Notes: a model not told the origin generated them from the letters alone. Shown: positions 18,224 to 30,094, counted from the first letter of the stretch. The stretch: DNA of 64,000 bases from Lignipirellula cremea (GCF_007751035.1 NZ_CP036433.1:8537001-8601000), one strand, 5' to 3'. Made by a program: numbers and translations.

Positions 18224-19543
18224 TTAAGGCTCGTTGGGGTCGCGAATCTTCGGTTCCATGACCTTGGTGTTCCGCTCAATGGCGAGCACCGTGGTGCGTT
18301 GTTCGACGCCGTCGCCGCTGCTGGCGACAATCGGCAACACCTGGCGGCGGTCGGGCATACTCAAACGAACCGTAAACGTGCCGTCCGCTCGCAGCTTGAC
18401 CGGCTCGTTCGCCAGCGTCACATAAGCGTCGGGCGAGGTCTGGCCGTAGATGATCATCTCGGCGTCGACTTCAAAATTGAAGTCACGGCCGCGACGTAAC
18501 ACGCCATCGGCTCCCACGCCGTATCGGGCCACGATCGGGGCGCCCATCGGACGACGCAGGCGTTCTTCAAACAGCTCCTGCAGGTCGCCGCTATCTTCTT
18601 CCAGGCCGCCGCTCATGGCGTAGACCTTTTCGTAGTTGCGGGCGACATCGGTCCAATTCTGATCGATCTCGCTGCTGCTGCCGGGCTGCGGGGTGGTTAC
18701 CGCGTTGCTGCGTAACAGCTGAAAGAAACGGCCGGTGCCATCGAGATAACCGATGGCCGCACGAAAGGTGCGGGGCGGATTATAAACATCGACGTACCAG
18801 TTGTTCACGCCGCCGTGGATTTCGACATCGCGGACAACCCGCTCAGCCGTGCTGGTGGCGCCGTTATCCTCGACTTCGATCAACCGAATGACGGGCTGGG
18901 CCGTGTGCCAGTGCTCCGCCAGGGCGGCTTTGGCACGTTCGATCGACTGGCGGGTGAATTCCCAGTAAACATGCAGCCAGTACGAATCACGAACCATCAT
19001 CACGACGCGGTCTTTCTCTACCGCCTTGGGGGCGGCGCCGTGCCGGTTACTGGGCGTCGACAAATCGCGAAGCAGTTCGCGGTCAGCCGACTTCTGGATC
19101 CGCCGCAGCGCGATTTTTCCATCGCTAATCGCGGCGTCCTTCTTGGAGGCCTTGCCGTTCGACGCCTTGCCATTGGCTGTTTTGGCTTTACTAGAGGCGG
19201 AAGTTTTCAGCGTCGTCTTGCGGGTCCGACTGGCAGCGGTCGTTTTGCTCGACCCGCTTTTGCGGGTCGCCGCACCACGGGAACCGCCGACAGCAGCCGC
19301 GCCGTTGCGGGTACTGGCGACAGCAGCAGCCCCATTGCGGGTACTGGCGGACCGCGAGGCGCTAGCGGAACGTGAGCGCGTCGCGGTGGCGGCAGTGGAT
19401 TTGGTTCTTCGTTTCTCGGCACGGAGCAATGCGCGAACCAACTGTTCTTTACGCATCGAGTGCCAGCCGGGAACACCCTCTTCCTTGGCCATTTGGGCCA
19501 GATCTTTGGAGCGATAGCTTTTAAGGGTAGCAGCAGTTATCAA
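18224..19543 (-). CDS. DUF4912 protein with Rho-N-like N terminus and histone-H1-like linker
   Basis: 439 residues. I place the start at TTG 19543 because GGAGG lies 6 bases upstream; a GTG at 19558 has no ribosome binding site. Residues 1-35 (ITAATLKSYRSKDLAQMAKE...MRKEQLVRALL) match a Rho N-terminal/SAP-like helical module. Residues about 40-135 are Ala/Lys/Ser/Thr/Arg-rich with an imperfect duplication STRNGAAAV and K-A-S-N-G-K repeats, like bacterial histone-H1-like tails. Then follows the DUF4912 domain (about 150-290: MMVRDSYWLHVYWEFT, GGVNNWYVDVYNPPRTFRA, GYLDGTGRFFQLLRSN), then a beta-rich end (VTLANEPVKLRADGTFTVRL, similar to a surface-protein Ig fold). DUF4912 has no established function. 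The mix suggests nucleic-acid contact. Confidence 0.85.
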   Translation of the reverse strand: MITAATLKSYRSKDLAQMAKEEGVPGWHSMRKEQLVRALLRAEKRRTKSTAATATRSRSASASRSASTRNGAAAVASTRNGAAAVGGSRGAATRKSGSSKTTAASRTRKTTLKTSASSKAKTANGKASNGKASKKDAAISDGKIALRRIQKSADRELLRDLSTPSNRHGAAPKAVEKDRVVMMVRDSYWLHVYWEFTRQSIERAKAALAEHWHTAQPVIRLIEVEDNGATSTAERVVRDVEIHGGVNNWYVDVYNPPRTFRAAIGYLDGTGRFFQLLRSNAVTTPQPGSSSEIDQNWTDVARNYEKVYAMSGGLEEDSGDLQELFEERLRRPMGAPIVARYGVGADGVLRRGRDFNFEVDAEMIIYGQTSPDAYVTLANEPVKLRADGTFTVRLSMPDRRQVLPIVASSGDGVEQRTTVLAIERNTKVMEPKIRDPNEP

Positions 19544-20439
19544 CGGAAACCTCCGCACAGGTACAGGAGGAACAGGGTAGGTGGGGGTGCCGCAAACTCT
19601 CGACCCGCCGCAGCAGAGCCAAAAAATTCACGGATTACGGGGTGTAGCGTCCCTGCCCTGCGCCCACAATCTCCGACGACAATCCCTGCGTCGGGCATGC
19701 TAATCTCCGTGGGGCGGAATCAAAGGTGTCTAGCAAGTGAAAGGAAAGGAAAACGGAAGGAGAACGATCCCAAATGATCGAAACGACAAGCCAGCAAAAA
19801 GGATCCCTCCGAGAAGGCAAAGAAGAGTCGTCAAAACGATATCAAAAAGCAAGCTGCTGTGATAAGCCGAATTGAGCCCTACTTTCCCTTACGCCTCTCG
19901 GGCAACTCTTTGTTCAGTAAAATGACCCCGTCCTGGCCAAAGCCGGAACAAAACCAAAACCATTTCCTTCGGAAAATCGCCTGCCCGCGAACCAAAGGGA
20001 GGGGGATCTCAACAACCAACCCTACCGCCGGCGCCAGCGAAAAACCAACAAAAAACGGCTCCTCATCAGCAAATCCACTACCAATCCGAGGCAAGCGTCC
20101 CGACCTTTTGCCAGGAGCCCCGCTAGCACTGCATAGTGGAGGGATCGCAAGCATTATCTCGCCGCAAGGGAAGAAATGCCTGACTTCCAACATCAGCCAG
20201 TCTATTCGAATCCCAATCGAAACGCAACAAATGACCCCCCAAAGGTAGCGCTATCGGTGGGCGGGCGACGCGCCCCAGAAATACTGAGGCTCCATCGACG
20301 ACACCCCAGCAGGAACGACTCTCCCCCGGCGCCTGCGGCCCAGGACCTTTTTAAGGGAAACTCGTAACTTACATTTTGGTCGGACTTTACGTCATTTCCA
20401 GACTTTGTGAAAAAAAACACGAATTCCCCCGCCCGTATG
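19544..20439. other. long intergenic region upstream of the ATP synthase operon
   Basis: About 900 bases with no supported gene. Open frames here are rich in Pro/Ser/Asn and lack ribosome binding sites. Base composition drops in GC in parts (for example around 19840-19990 and 20370-20430). It separates the divergent DUF4912 gene from the atp promoter and may carry regulatory sites for both, but none could be named. Confidence 0.45.
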
Positions 20440-20468
20440 TTGACCCGCCAGTTAGGTTAGGATAAATT
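20440..20468 (+). promoter_or_regulatory. sigma70-type promoter of the atp operon
   Basis: TTGACC (20440-20445), a 17-base spacer, then TAAATT (20463-20468). Five of six and four of six bases match the consensus. It is placed immediately before the first gene of the ATP synthase operon, with an expected start of transcription near 20475. Confidence 0.6.
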
Positions 20469-20522
20469 CTCCGGAAATAACGTTTGCGAGAAGGCTTGCA
20501 AAATCTCCCTGCGAGCAAGTCG

Positions 20523-20798
20523 GTGGCAAAACGAAGCAGTAAGCGAAGCACTCGCCAAAGGCCAGGAGACTCCCTGGCTCAAGGGATGGCTTGGACTTCG
20601 CGCATTACCACCATCTCCATGACGATGATTACCCCTGCATTAATTGGCTATGCGCTTGATCAGTGGCTGGGGTGGCTTCCCTGGCTAACGCTCCTGGGCG
20701 CAGTTTTCGGCATGACGGCCGGAATGCTGCAGCTACTGAAAATTGCCGCGTCGGCTCCCAATCAACGCAAGACACCCCGCAACCGCGATTCTTCGTAA
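20523..20798 (+). CDS. AtpZ/AtpI-family small membrane protein
   Basis: About 91 residues from GTG 20523. Alternatives are TTG 20484, very close to the promoter, and ATG 20586; none has a strong ribosome binding site. The core DSLAQGMAWTSRITTI...TPALIGYALDQWLGWLPWLTLLGAVFGMTAGMLQLL has the two membrane helices and the G.x.LD.W.G..P...L.G...G...G signature of the ATPase_gene1 family (PF09527). These proteins lie at the head of atp operons and help c-ring assembly or ion (Mg2+/Ca2+) handling. A second small membrane protein follows after 8 bases. Confidence 0.82.
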   Translation: MAKRSSKRSTRQRPGDSLAQGMAWTSRITTISMTMITPALIGYALDQWLGWLPWLTLLGAVFGMTAGMLQLLKIAASAPNQRKTPRNRDSS

Positions 20799-20806
20799 GC
20801 AAGCTT

Positions 20807-21283
20807 GTGAACCGACTGCCAGAAAATGCGTTGCCCCACGGCGCCAATGCGCTGCCCAGCGACACAGATCGCCGCAATTCGCCGGCAAAGATGCAGATCG
20901 GGGCGGTGCTCGCGCGGATGGGACTGCTTTTTTTCGCTTTAGCAGTTGCCTTTCTGGGGGCGGCGCCTATAGGTTTCTGGCTCTTCGGCTGGGAGGGGGT
21001 TGCGGCGGCAGGTTTAGCGGTCGCGGTTTGCTCTTTTGCCGGTGCGGTGGCTGAGTTATCCCCCCTGTTTTTCTCCCAGGTTCTCACGCAAGTGCTATTT
21101 AGTATGCTGCTGCGGGTGAGCTTGCCGATGGGAGCCTGCCTGGCGCTAGTGGGACTGAAACATCCGCTTGTTGAGGCCGGCGCCATTTATCAATTGCTGG
21201 TCTTTTATCTGATAACGCTCATTGTGGAATCCTCCCTGGCTGTCGGACGCATGCGACGCCAGGAGTCGATAGGATCTTTGTAA
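20807..21283 (+). CDS. ATP synthase subunit I-like membrane protein
   Basis: About 158 residues from GTG 20807 (8 bases after the previous stop; ATG 20891 is an alternative start). Four predicted membrane helices (MGLLFFALAVAFLGAAPIGF, GVAAAGLAVAVCSFAGAVAE, VLFSMLLRVSLPMGACLALVG, YQLLVFYLITLIVESSLA) follow a charged N terminus of about 30 residues. Size, four-helix layout and position between AtpZ-like and atpB fit ATP synthase subunit I (AtpI), although sequence identity cannot be judged. It ends 5 bases before atpB, so the two are probably translated together. Confidence 0.7.
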   Translation: MNRLPENALPHGANALPSDTDRRNSPAKMQIGAVLARMGLLFFALAVAFLGAAPIGFWLFGWEGVAAAGLAVAVCSFAGAVAELSPLFFSQVLTQVLFSMLLRVSLPMGACLALVGLKHPLVEAGAIYQLLVFYLITLIVESSLAVGRMRRQESIGSL

Positions 21284-21288
21284 ATTCT

Positions 21289-22422
21289 ATGGCCGACAAT
21301 CACGATACTTCCACGCATGACGCCGTTGCCCATGATGTGCATGAACATGACACGCATGGTCATGATGCGGCCCATGGTCACGACGACCACGCACACGATC
21401 CGCTTGATCCGGGGCATTTGATCGGGCATGTGAAGGATGCGCCATATTTCGAGGCGCCTCGCATGTTCAGCAAGGGCACGGGCCACATCCAGATTCCGCA
21501 ATTGCGGGATTGGGAAAATGAGGCTCCCTTGTTCACGCCGACCATCGGCTTTGCTCCCATTGACCAGCAGATCGAACCGCTTGACCTGAAGGTCACCAAG
21601 TTCATGCTGCTCGAGGTGATCGGCGCCTTGGTGATTTCCTGTGCGTTTATCTGGCTGGCGCAGCGGATGCGAAAAGGCGGCCCGCCCCGAGGTCGTTTAT
21701 GGAACATGCTGGAATCTATCCTGCTGTTCCTGCGTGACGAAGTTGTCCGTCCTTCGATCGCCTCCCATGATGATCACGGGCATGAAGAACACGCCCACGA
21801 TCATCCGCACATGCACCATGAAGACGACGTGGCCGCCTTCGATCGGGAAGCCATCCTGCAGACCGATGTCGACGCCCCGGCCAGTTACCAGGAACACGAA
21901 GCCGACAAGTATCTGCCGTTTTTGTGGACGCTGTTCTTCTTTGTGCTGGTCTGCAATCTGATGGGGATGTTCCCCTGGCTCGGTTCGCCGACGGGCGCCT
22001 TTGGGGTGACGGGAACGCTCGCGTTGATAACCTTTATTACGGTGATCGTGGCAGGCGTGATGAAGCTCGGCCCGGTCGGATACCTGGGCGCACAGGTGCC
22101 TACGATGGAACTGCCGCTGGTGCTGGCGGTGTTTCTCAAGCCGATGATCTTTGTGATCGAAATCGGCGGTCTGTTGATCAAGCACTTTGTACTGGGCGTG
22201 CGTTTACTGGCGAACATGTTCGCCGGGCACCTGGTGCTGGCGGTGCTGGTTTCCTTTATTGCAGTCGCGGCGCCTTACACCTTTATCTGGGGCGTGGCTC
22301 CGGCATCGGTGCTGGGGGCGTTTGCTTTGAGTCTTTTGGAACTTTTTGTCGCCTTTTTACAGGCGTACATTTTTACCTTTTTGGCGGCTCTCTTTATCGG
22401 CATGGCGGTGCACCCGCACTAG
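21289..22422 (+). CDS. atpB: F1Fo ATP synthase subunit a
   Basis: 377 residues, with AGGATC shortly before ATG 21289. After the first membrane helix (about 104-127) come a cytoplasmic loop and helices ending in the essential half-channel segment. The conserved Arg is at 305 in LGVRLLANMFAGH, and the C-terminal helices (LLELFVAFLQAYIFTFLAAL) are standard. Odd features are two His-rich insertions. The N terminus (residues 1-47) contains 13 His, mostly as HD/HGH pairs, and loop residues 160-180 contain 9 His (HDDHGHEEHAHDHPH...). By usual topology the first would face the periplasm and the second the cytoplasm. They make the protein about 100 residues longer than the E. coli subunit and may bind metal or buffer protons. 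Confidence 0.95.
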   Translation: MADNHDTSTHDAVAHDVHEHDTHGHDAAHGHDDHAHDPLDPGHLIGHVKDAPYFEAPRMFSKGTGHIQIPQLRDWENEAPLFTPTIGFAPIDQQIEPLDLKVTKFMLLEVIGALVISCAFIWLAQRMRKGGPPRGRLWNMLESILLFLRDEVVRPSIASHDDHGHEEHAHDHPHMHHEDDVAAFDREAILQTDVDAPASYQEHEADKYLPFLWTLFFFVLVCNLMGMFPWLGSPTGAFGVTGTLALITFITVIVAGVMKLGPVGYLGAQVPTMELPLVLAVFLKPMIFVIEIGGLLIKHFVLGVRLLANMFAGHLVLAVLVSFIAVAAPYTFIWGVAPASVLGAFALSLLELFVAFLQAYIFTFLAALFIGMAVHPH

Positions 22423-22489
22423 TATGTCGTACCATACCGGCGGTCTTTCGCTGAATCAGTTAAAAGGTCTTTCCGAGGAGAATTTTACA

Positions 22490-22801
22490 GTGGCTAAGTG
22501 GACAAAAATTTTGGTGTTGGTCTGTCTCGTTCTGTTCGTCTGCGCCGCTCCGGCAATGGCTCAAACAGGCGATGTTGCCGAAGCGAACCATGGCTTCAAC
22601 ATTTACCTGGGCACGGCGCTTGGCGCCGGTTTGATCATCATCGGCGCCGCGATGGGCATCGGTAAGATCGGCACCGCGGCGGTGGAGAGCATGGCTCGCC
22701 AGCCCGAAGTGGCCGGCAACATTCAAACGGCGATGATTATCGCGGCCGCCCTCATCGAAGGCGCCACGTTCTTTGCGTTGATTGTGCTCATCATCACCTG
22801 A
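22490..22801 (+). CDS. atpE: F1Fo ATP synthase subunit c
   Basis: 103 residues from GTG 22490, supported by GAGGAG about 10 bases upstream; longer in-frame starts overlap atpB. The first 25 residues form a signal-peptide-like leader (ILVLVCLVLFVCAAPAMAQ), so the mature ring subunit is about 78 residues. Two helices follow, with the polar loop ARQPE (Arg70) and the ion-carrying Glu90 in AALIEGATFFALIVL. The residues after Glu (GAT) lack the ETT/EST pattern of Na+ rings, so proton coupling is expected. The GxGxGxG-like packing motif appears as GAAMGIGKIGTAA. Confidence 0.95.
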   Translation: MAKWTKILVLVCLVLFVCAAPAMAQTGDVAEANHGFNIYLGTALGAGLIIIGAAMGIGKIGTAAVESMARQPEVAGNIQTAMIIAAALIEGATFFALIVLIIT

Positions 22802-22856
22802 TCGGCTTATTGCTCTTTGGTCGCTCCATTTCCAGAGGGCGACGGAGGCTGGACCC

Positions 22857-23615
22857 ATGATGCGTACAACCCTTTATAGTGCGATCGCGATGCTGCTGTT
22901 CGCCAACATGGGCATTCCCATGCTGGCGCCCGGCGTATCGTTGGCGTTCGCCGCCCAGGTCGAGGCCGATACGCCTGACCCGGCGGAGAAGCCCGCCGAC
23001 GACGCGGCGACGCCCGCTGCAGATCCGTCTCACGACGCACCTGCTGCAGAAGCGCCCCACGAAGATGCGGCGGGTGAAGATGCTGCGGCGGCGGCTGCGG
23101 CCGCTAAAGAGGTCACTCAGAAGAGTCCCCTGGCGTTCGATCCCGACCTGGCGATTGTGACGCTGATCATCTTCTTGCTGTTAGTGGTGTTCCTGGGCAA
23201 GTTTGCCTGGGGTCCCATTATGACCGCTTTGGATCAACGTGAGAAATCGGTAGCGGATCAGCTGGACCAGGCGCGTCGCAGCGCCGACAAGGCTGATCAA
23301 ACACTCAAAGAGTACCAGGCGAAACTGGCTGCCGCGCTGGAAGAAGCGAAGCAGATCGGGGCCAACGCTCGGAAGGACGCGGAAATTGTGCGTGAGAAGT
23401 TGCTGGCCGAAGCCCAGGAGGCGGCGGCCCGCGAACGTCAGCGCGCGATTGAAGATATTCGCCTGGCGAAAGAATCTGCGTTGCAAGAGCTTGCCCAGAA
23501 ATCGGTGGATCAGGCCGTGGCTTTGGCCGGCGGTATAATTCGCCGGGAACTCAAGGCAGGCGACCACTCGCAGTTGATTCGCGAAGCGCTCGAACAGTTC
23601 CCCAGCAAAAATTAG
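22857..23615 (+). CDS. atpF: F1Fo ATP synthase subunit b
   Basis: 252 residues from ATG 22857, with GGAGG 10 bases upstream. A cleavable-looking leader (AIAMLLFANMGIPMLAPGVSLAFAAQ) is followed by an Ala/Asp/Pro/His-rich linker of about 55 residues and the membrane helix (AIVTLIIFLLLVVFLGKFAWGPI, about 112-134). A long coiled coil (REKSVADQLDQARR..., about 140-235) then dimerises and reaches F1. E. coli subunit b is 156 residues, so the extra length is the leader and linker. It is spaced 55 bases from atpE and 42 bases from atpH. Confidence 0.93.
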   Translation: MMRTTLYSAIAMLLFANMGIPMLAPGVSLAFAAQVEADTPDPAEKPADDAATPAADPSHDAPAAEAPHEDAAGEDAAAAAAAAKEVTQKSPLAFDPDLAIVTLIIFLLLVVFLGKFAWGPIMTALDQREKSVADQLDQARRSADKADQTLKEYQAKLAAALEEAKQIGANARKDAEIVREKLLAEAQEAAARERQRAIEDIRLAKESALQELAQKSVDQAVALAGGIIRRELKAGDHSQLIREALEQFPSKN

Positions 23616-23657
23616 TCGTACCTTCGACAGGCACTACGACAGGCAAAGGTTTCAGGC

Positions 23658-24296
23658 ATGGCCGACAATTCGCAATCCAGCGAAGGTTTTCAATCGGGAG
23701 CAGAAGCAGTTGGCGCCGTGTACGCCAAGGCTCTGCTCGGCGCCGCCACGAACGCCGGCTGTCGCGGGGTTGTGCTCGAAGAGCTCGCCTCGCTGGTCGA
23801 CGACGTGCTGGTTCCGCTGCCCCAGTTCGCGGCCACTTTGGCCTCGCCCTTGGTGCCGCACGAGACCAAAGTGCAGATGCTGGAGAAGTCTTTCGGCGGC
23901 AAAATGAATGCGACCCTGCTGACCTTTCTGAAGGTAGTGTCGCAGCATGGCCGCCTGGGATTTTTGAAAGCGATGCGACGGGAAGCCGTCCGGCTGGATA
24001 ACGAAGAATGCGGCCGCGTCGAAGCCCAGGTGGTAACGGCCGAACCCATGACGCCGGAACTGCTTGATCAGGTTCGCACGCAACTGGCGGCCAAACTGGG
24101 TCGCGAGGTCGTGCTGAACGCCAAAGTAGATCCCCAGGTGCTGGGAGGCCTTGTCATCCGTGTCGGCGATACGGTGTATGATGGCAGTCTGGCCAACCAG
24201 CTCCAGCGCGTTCGCCGGGAAACGCTGGAGCAGGCCGCCCTGGAAATTCGCCAGAGCATCTCCCGTTTTGCCACGGAAGAGTCGACGGCCAGCTAG
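23658..24296 (+). CDS. atpH: F1Fo ATP synthase subunit delta
   Basis: 212 residues. The six-helix N-terminal domain starts at AVGAVYAKALLGAATNAG, and the C-terminal part shows VVTAEPMTPELLDQVRTQLAAKLGREVVLN and the hallmark DPQVLGGLVIRVGDTVYDGSLANQL. It links the peripheral stalk (b) to the top of the alpha-beta hexamer. It is about 35 residues longer than the E. coli protein because of a polar N-terminal extension and a short Ser/Thr tail. Followed by an unusually long 346-base gap before atpA. Confidence 0.94.
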   Translation: MADNSQSSEGFQSGAEAVGAVYAKALLGAATNAGCRGVVLEELASLVDDVLVPLPQFAATLASPLVPHETKVQMLEKSFGGKMNATLLTFLKVVSQHGRLGFLKAMRREAVRLDNEECGRVEAQVVTAEPMTPELLDQVRTQLAAKLGREVVLNAKVDPQVLGGLVIRVGDTVYDGSLANQLQRVRRETLEQAALEIRQSISRFATEESTAS

Positions 24297-26184
<1,888 letters not shown>

Positions 26185-26295
26185 GGCCATATCGTCCAGG
26201 CGAATGTGGCCCAGGGCAACTTCGCCCTGGGCTCCGCTTTCAAGCGACCGGGAGAAACCTTTTTTGCCGGTCGCCCGAAGAAGTCGGGTGAACCC

Positions 26296-26772
26296 ATGTC
26301 GCACGACCCCAATTCCTACAAGCCGCCTGGTTACGATGGGGAAACCCCGCCGCATTACCAGTCGCCTGACCCGCACGGCGTGGGCTCGCCGCCGCCTTCG
26401 GGCACCCAGTTTCAACAATCCCTAGATCTCTCGCCCGATGATCGCCAGACCGCGATGCTGGCCCATATGCTGGGAGCCCTGATGGGGTTCCTGGGGCCGC
26501 TGATTATCTGGCTGGTCAAAAAGGATTCATCGTCGTTTGTAAACGACCAATCCAAAGAGGCGTTGAATTTCCAGCTTACGCTGGCCATTGCTTATGTCGC
26601 TTCGGGGGTGATCTGGTTTATTTTCAGCCTGGTCACCTGTGGGTTTGGTGCGATGGTCCCCTTCCCGGTGGTGGTCACGGTCGTGCAGATTGTGTTTGGC
26701 ATCATTGGCGGGATGAAAGCCAACGAAGGCTACTGGTATCGTTATCCGATGACGATCCGCATGATTACCTAG
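26296..26772 (+). CDS. DUF4870 (Tic20-like) membrane protein inside the atp operon
   Basis: 158 residues from ATG 26296. A Pro/Tyr/Gly-rich soluble start of about 60 residues (YKPPGYDGETPPHYQSPDPH) precedes three membrane helices: AMLAHMLGALMGFLGPLIIWLV, FQLTLAIAYVASGVIWFIFSL and VVTVVQIVFGIIGGMKANEGYWYRYP. The pattern LAH..G...G...P...W...K......V..Q..EALNFQ is the DUF4870 signature. The gene sits between atpA (111 bases before) and atpG (39 bases after) on the same strand, so it is almost certainly co-transcribed with the ATP synthase. DUF4870 has no established role; a link to the enzyme's assembly or membrane environment is inference from position only. Confidence 0.88.
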   Translation: MSHDPNSYKPPGYDGETPPHYQSPDPHGVGSPPPSGTQFQQSLDLSPDDRQTAMLAHMLGALMGFLGPLIIWLVKKDSSSFVNDQSKEALNFQLTLAIAYVASGVIWFIFSLVTCGFGAMVPFPVVVTVVQIVFGIIGGMKANEGYWYRYPMTIRMIT

Positions 26773-26811
26773 CTCATTTGAACTTAAAACGCTCTTACAC
26801 GATCTTTCGTT

Positions 26812-27696
26812 ATGGCTAATCCCCGAGCACTTGATAAACGCCGCAAGTCGATCCGCAATATCCGCAAGATTACGCGGACGATGGAATTGATCGCGACCGC
26901 GCGGTTCAAAAAGGCAATGGATCGCGCCACCGCGGCGACCGCCTATACCCGACGCATCACCAAAGTGGTGTCGGACCTGGCCCGTAGCGGCCTGGAAGTG
27001 AATCATCCGCTGCTGGAAGAACGCCCCGAGAAACGGAAAGCCGTACTGCTGGTGCTGACCGCCAACCGCGGTCTGTGCGGCGGCTACAACGGCGGCGTGG
27101 TGCGACTCACGGCGCCTCGCCTGAAGCAGCTCCGCGAGGAGTACGGCTCGGTACAACTGGAAGTTTCCGGCAAACGCGGCATCAACGCCCTCAAGTTCCG
27201 CGGCGTGCTGGCGGATCAAACGTTCCTGCAGTTCGACGACCAGCCCAAGTTTGAAGAGATCCGGCAGATCGCCGACCGCTATCTCGACGCCTACACGCTG
27301 GGCGAGATCGATCGCGTCGATGTGATCTACACCCGCTTTGAAACGATCTCCCGCCAGACCGCCATGGTGGAAACGCTGCTGCCGCTGACGTCGCTCCCCG
27401 GCGTTGACGAAGAAGAAGAGGAAGCCGCCGGCGATTCCCTGTACGAGTTCCTGCCGTCGGCGGCCAGCATCCTGGAAGAAGTGGTGCCGATGAGCTTCCG
27501 CGTGAAGCTGTTCAAATGCTTCCTCGACGCCGCTGTCAGCGAACAGATCGCCCGCATGGTTGCTATGAAGTCGGCGACGGAAAACGCCAGCGATATGATC
27601 AAGCAGCTTTCGATGACGTACAACCGCGCTCGTCAGTCGAAGATCACCAACGAAATTATGGAAATTATCGGCGGCGTCGAAGCCCTCAAGAGCTAA
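26812..27696 (+). CDS. atpG: F1Fo ATP synthase subunit gamma
   Basis: 294 residues. The N-terminal rotor helix (MANPRALDKRRKSIRNIRKITRTMELIATARFKKA), the middle VLLVLTANRGLCGGYN Rossmann-like segment and the C-terminal helix (ARMVAMKSATENASDMIKQLSMTYNRARQSKITNEIMEIIGG) are all standard. An acidic insertion DEEEEEAAGD at about 202-211 is the one local oddity. It is the central shaft that couples ring rotation to catalysis. Confidence 0.97.
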   Translation: MANPRALDKRRKSIRNIRKITRTMELIATARFKKAMDRATAATAYTRRITKVVSDLARSGLEVNHPLLEERPEKRKAVLLVLTANRGLCGGYNGGVVRLTAPRLKQLREEYGSVQLEVSGKRGINALKFRGVLADQTFLQFDDQPKFEEIRQIADRYLDAYTLGEIDRVDVIYTRFETISRQTAMVETLLPLTSLPGVDEEEEEAAGDSLYEFLPSAASILEEVVPMSFRVKLFKCFLDAAVSEQIARMVAMKSATENASDMIKQLSMTYNRARQSKITNEIMEIIGGVEALKS

Positions 27697-27743
27697 ACGC
27701 CTGCCTGACGTTCGCCACAGCCGCCCGGCTTTGGCCGTACTAA

Positions 27744-29225
<1,482 letters not shown>

Positions 29226-29227
29226 CC

Positions 29228-29623
29228 ATGGCCGAAATGAACTGCATCGTCGTGACGCCGGAGCGCACCGTCCTCGAAACGAAGGCCGATTTTATCGCCC
29301 TGCCATTGTTCGACGGCGAGATTGGGATTGCGCCCCTGCACAGCCCCATGATCGGCCGCCTGGGCTTTGGGGAAATGCGGATCAACCAGGGCTCCACGGT
29401 CACCACCTGGTATGTCGACGGCGGCTTCGTGCAAGTCGCCGATGACGTGGTCACGGTGCTGACCAATCTTGCCCGCTCCGCCGACAAGATCGACATGGAA
29501 GCCGCCCGGTCCCAGATCGACGCCGCCATGAAGCGTCCGATCAATACGCCCGAACTGCTGGAAATCCGCGATCGCCTGGTGGACCAGGCCCGCGCCCAGA
29601 TGGCTGTCGGCCGGCGCCACTAA
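29228..29623 (+). CDS. atpC: F1Fo ATP synthase subunit epsilon
   Basis: 131 residues from ATG 29228. The beta-sandwich domain (NCIVVTPERTVLETKADFIALPLFDGEIGIAPLHSPMIGRL...WYVDGGFVQVADDVVTVL) is followed by the C-terminal helical pair (IDMEAARSQIDAAMKR...LEIRDRLVDQARAQM). The LFDGEIGIAP.HSP signature replaces the more common PG..G..G.LP.H. pattern but is clearly the same loop. It binds gamma and can inhibit ATP hydrolysis. Last gene of the operon. Confidence 0.95.
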   Translation: MAEMNCIVVTPERTVLETKADFIALPLFDGEIGIAPLHSPMIGRLGFGEMRINQGSTVTTWYVDGGFVQVADDVVTVLTNLARSADKIDMEAARSQIDAAMKRPINTPELLEIRDRLVDQARAQMAVGRRH

Positions 29624-29647
29624 ACGCGCTTCGCCCTTCCTGGCGTC

Positions 29648-29670
29648 GCCGCCTGGGCGACCCAGGCGGC
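29648..29670 (+). terminator. strong hairpin at the end of the atp operon
   Basis: GCCGCCTGGG (29648-29657), loop CGA, CCCAGGCGGC (29661-29670): a perfect 10-bp GC-rich stem starting 25 bases after the atpC stop. The following bases (AGGTCCTTGC) are not a proper U-tract, so it could terminate or just protect the 3' end. Confidence 0.65.
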
Positions 29671-30094
29671 AGGTCCTTGCCGGGCTCTTGCGCTCGGCAT
29701 GCTTTTTCGCGCTCGCGGGTTCTACCGAATTCTTTCTCAATCGCCTGCCGGCTCCCTCCCCGCCGGCGGGCCTGGCGACCGGGTCGTCCCCCCTGCCCTG
29801 CCCTCTGCAGGATACTGTCGCGCAATCTGCGGGCGTGCCAGTCGAGTAAAAACGTCCCAAAGTTTGCTTCTGGCGGCCGGGCTCCTGTCGCAATGCGCGC
29901 GATCGCTTCAATCTGACTACGTGCCCCATTCGCCATGGACCAGGCCACAACCAAAACGATCAGGCAGGGAACATTCGACTGCCCGGCCTTGTCTGGCCGA
30001 TGATGTAGGCGTAGCCAGCGGCTTCGTCCCTGGCTGCCTTGCACCGCCCCCGTGAGACGGCTGGGGGCTTTCACCAGGCGAAGGAAAACTGCGG
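29671..30094. other. gene-free stretch, nothing recognised
   Basis: 424 bases between the atp operon end and the FHA gene. CCTGCCCTGCCCT at 29792-29804 is one of several copies of a CCCTGCCCT-type motif found between genes in this window. GAAGGA just before 30095 is the ribosome binding site of the next gene. Confidence 0.45.

Noticed and set aside
19859-20248. A 129-codon frame upstream of the atp operon
   Set aside because: Composition is Pro/Ser/Asn-rich without domain pattern or ribosome binding site.
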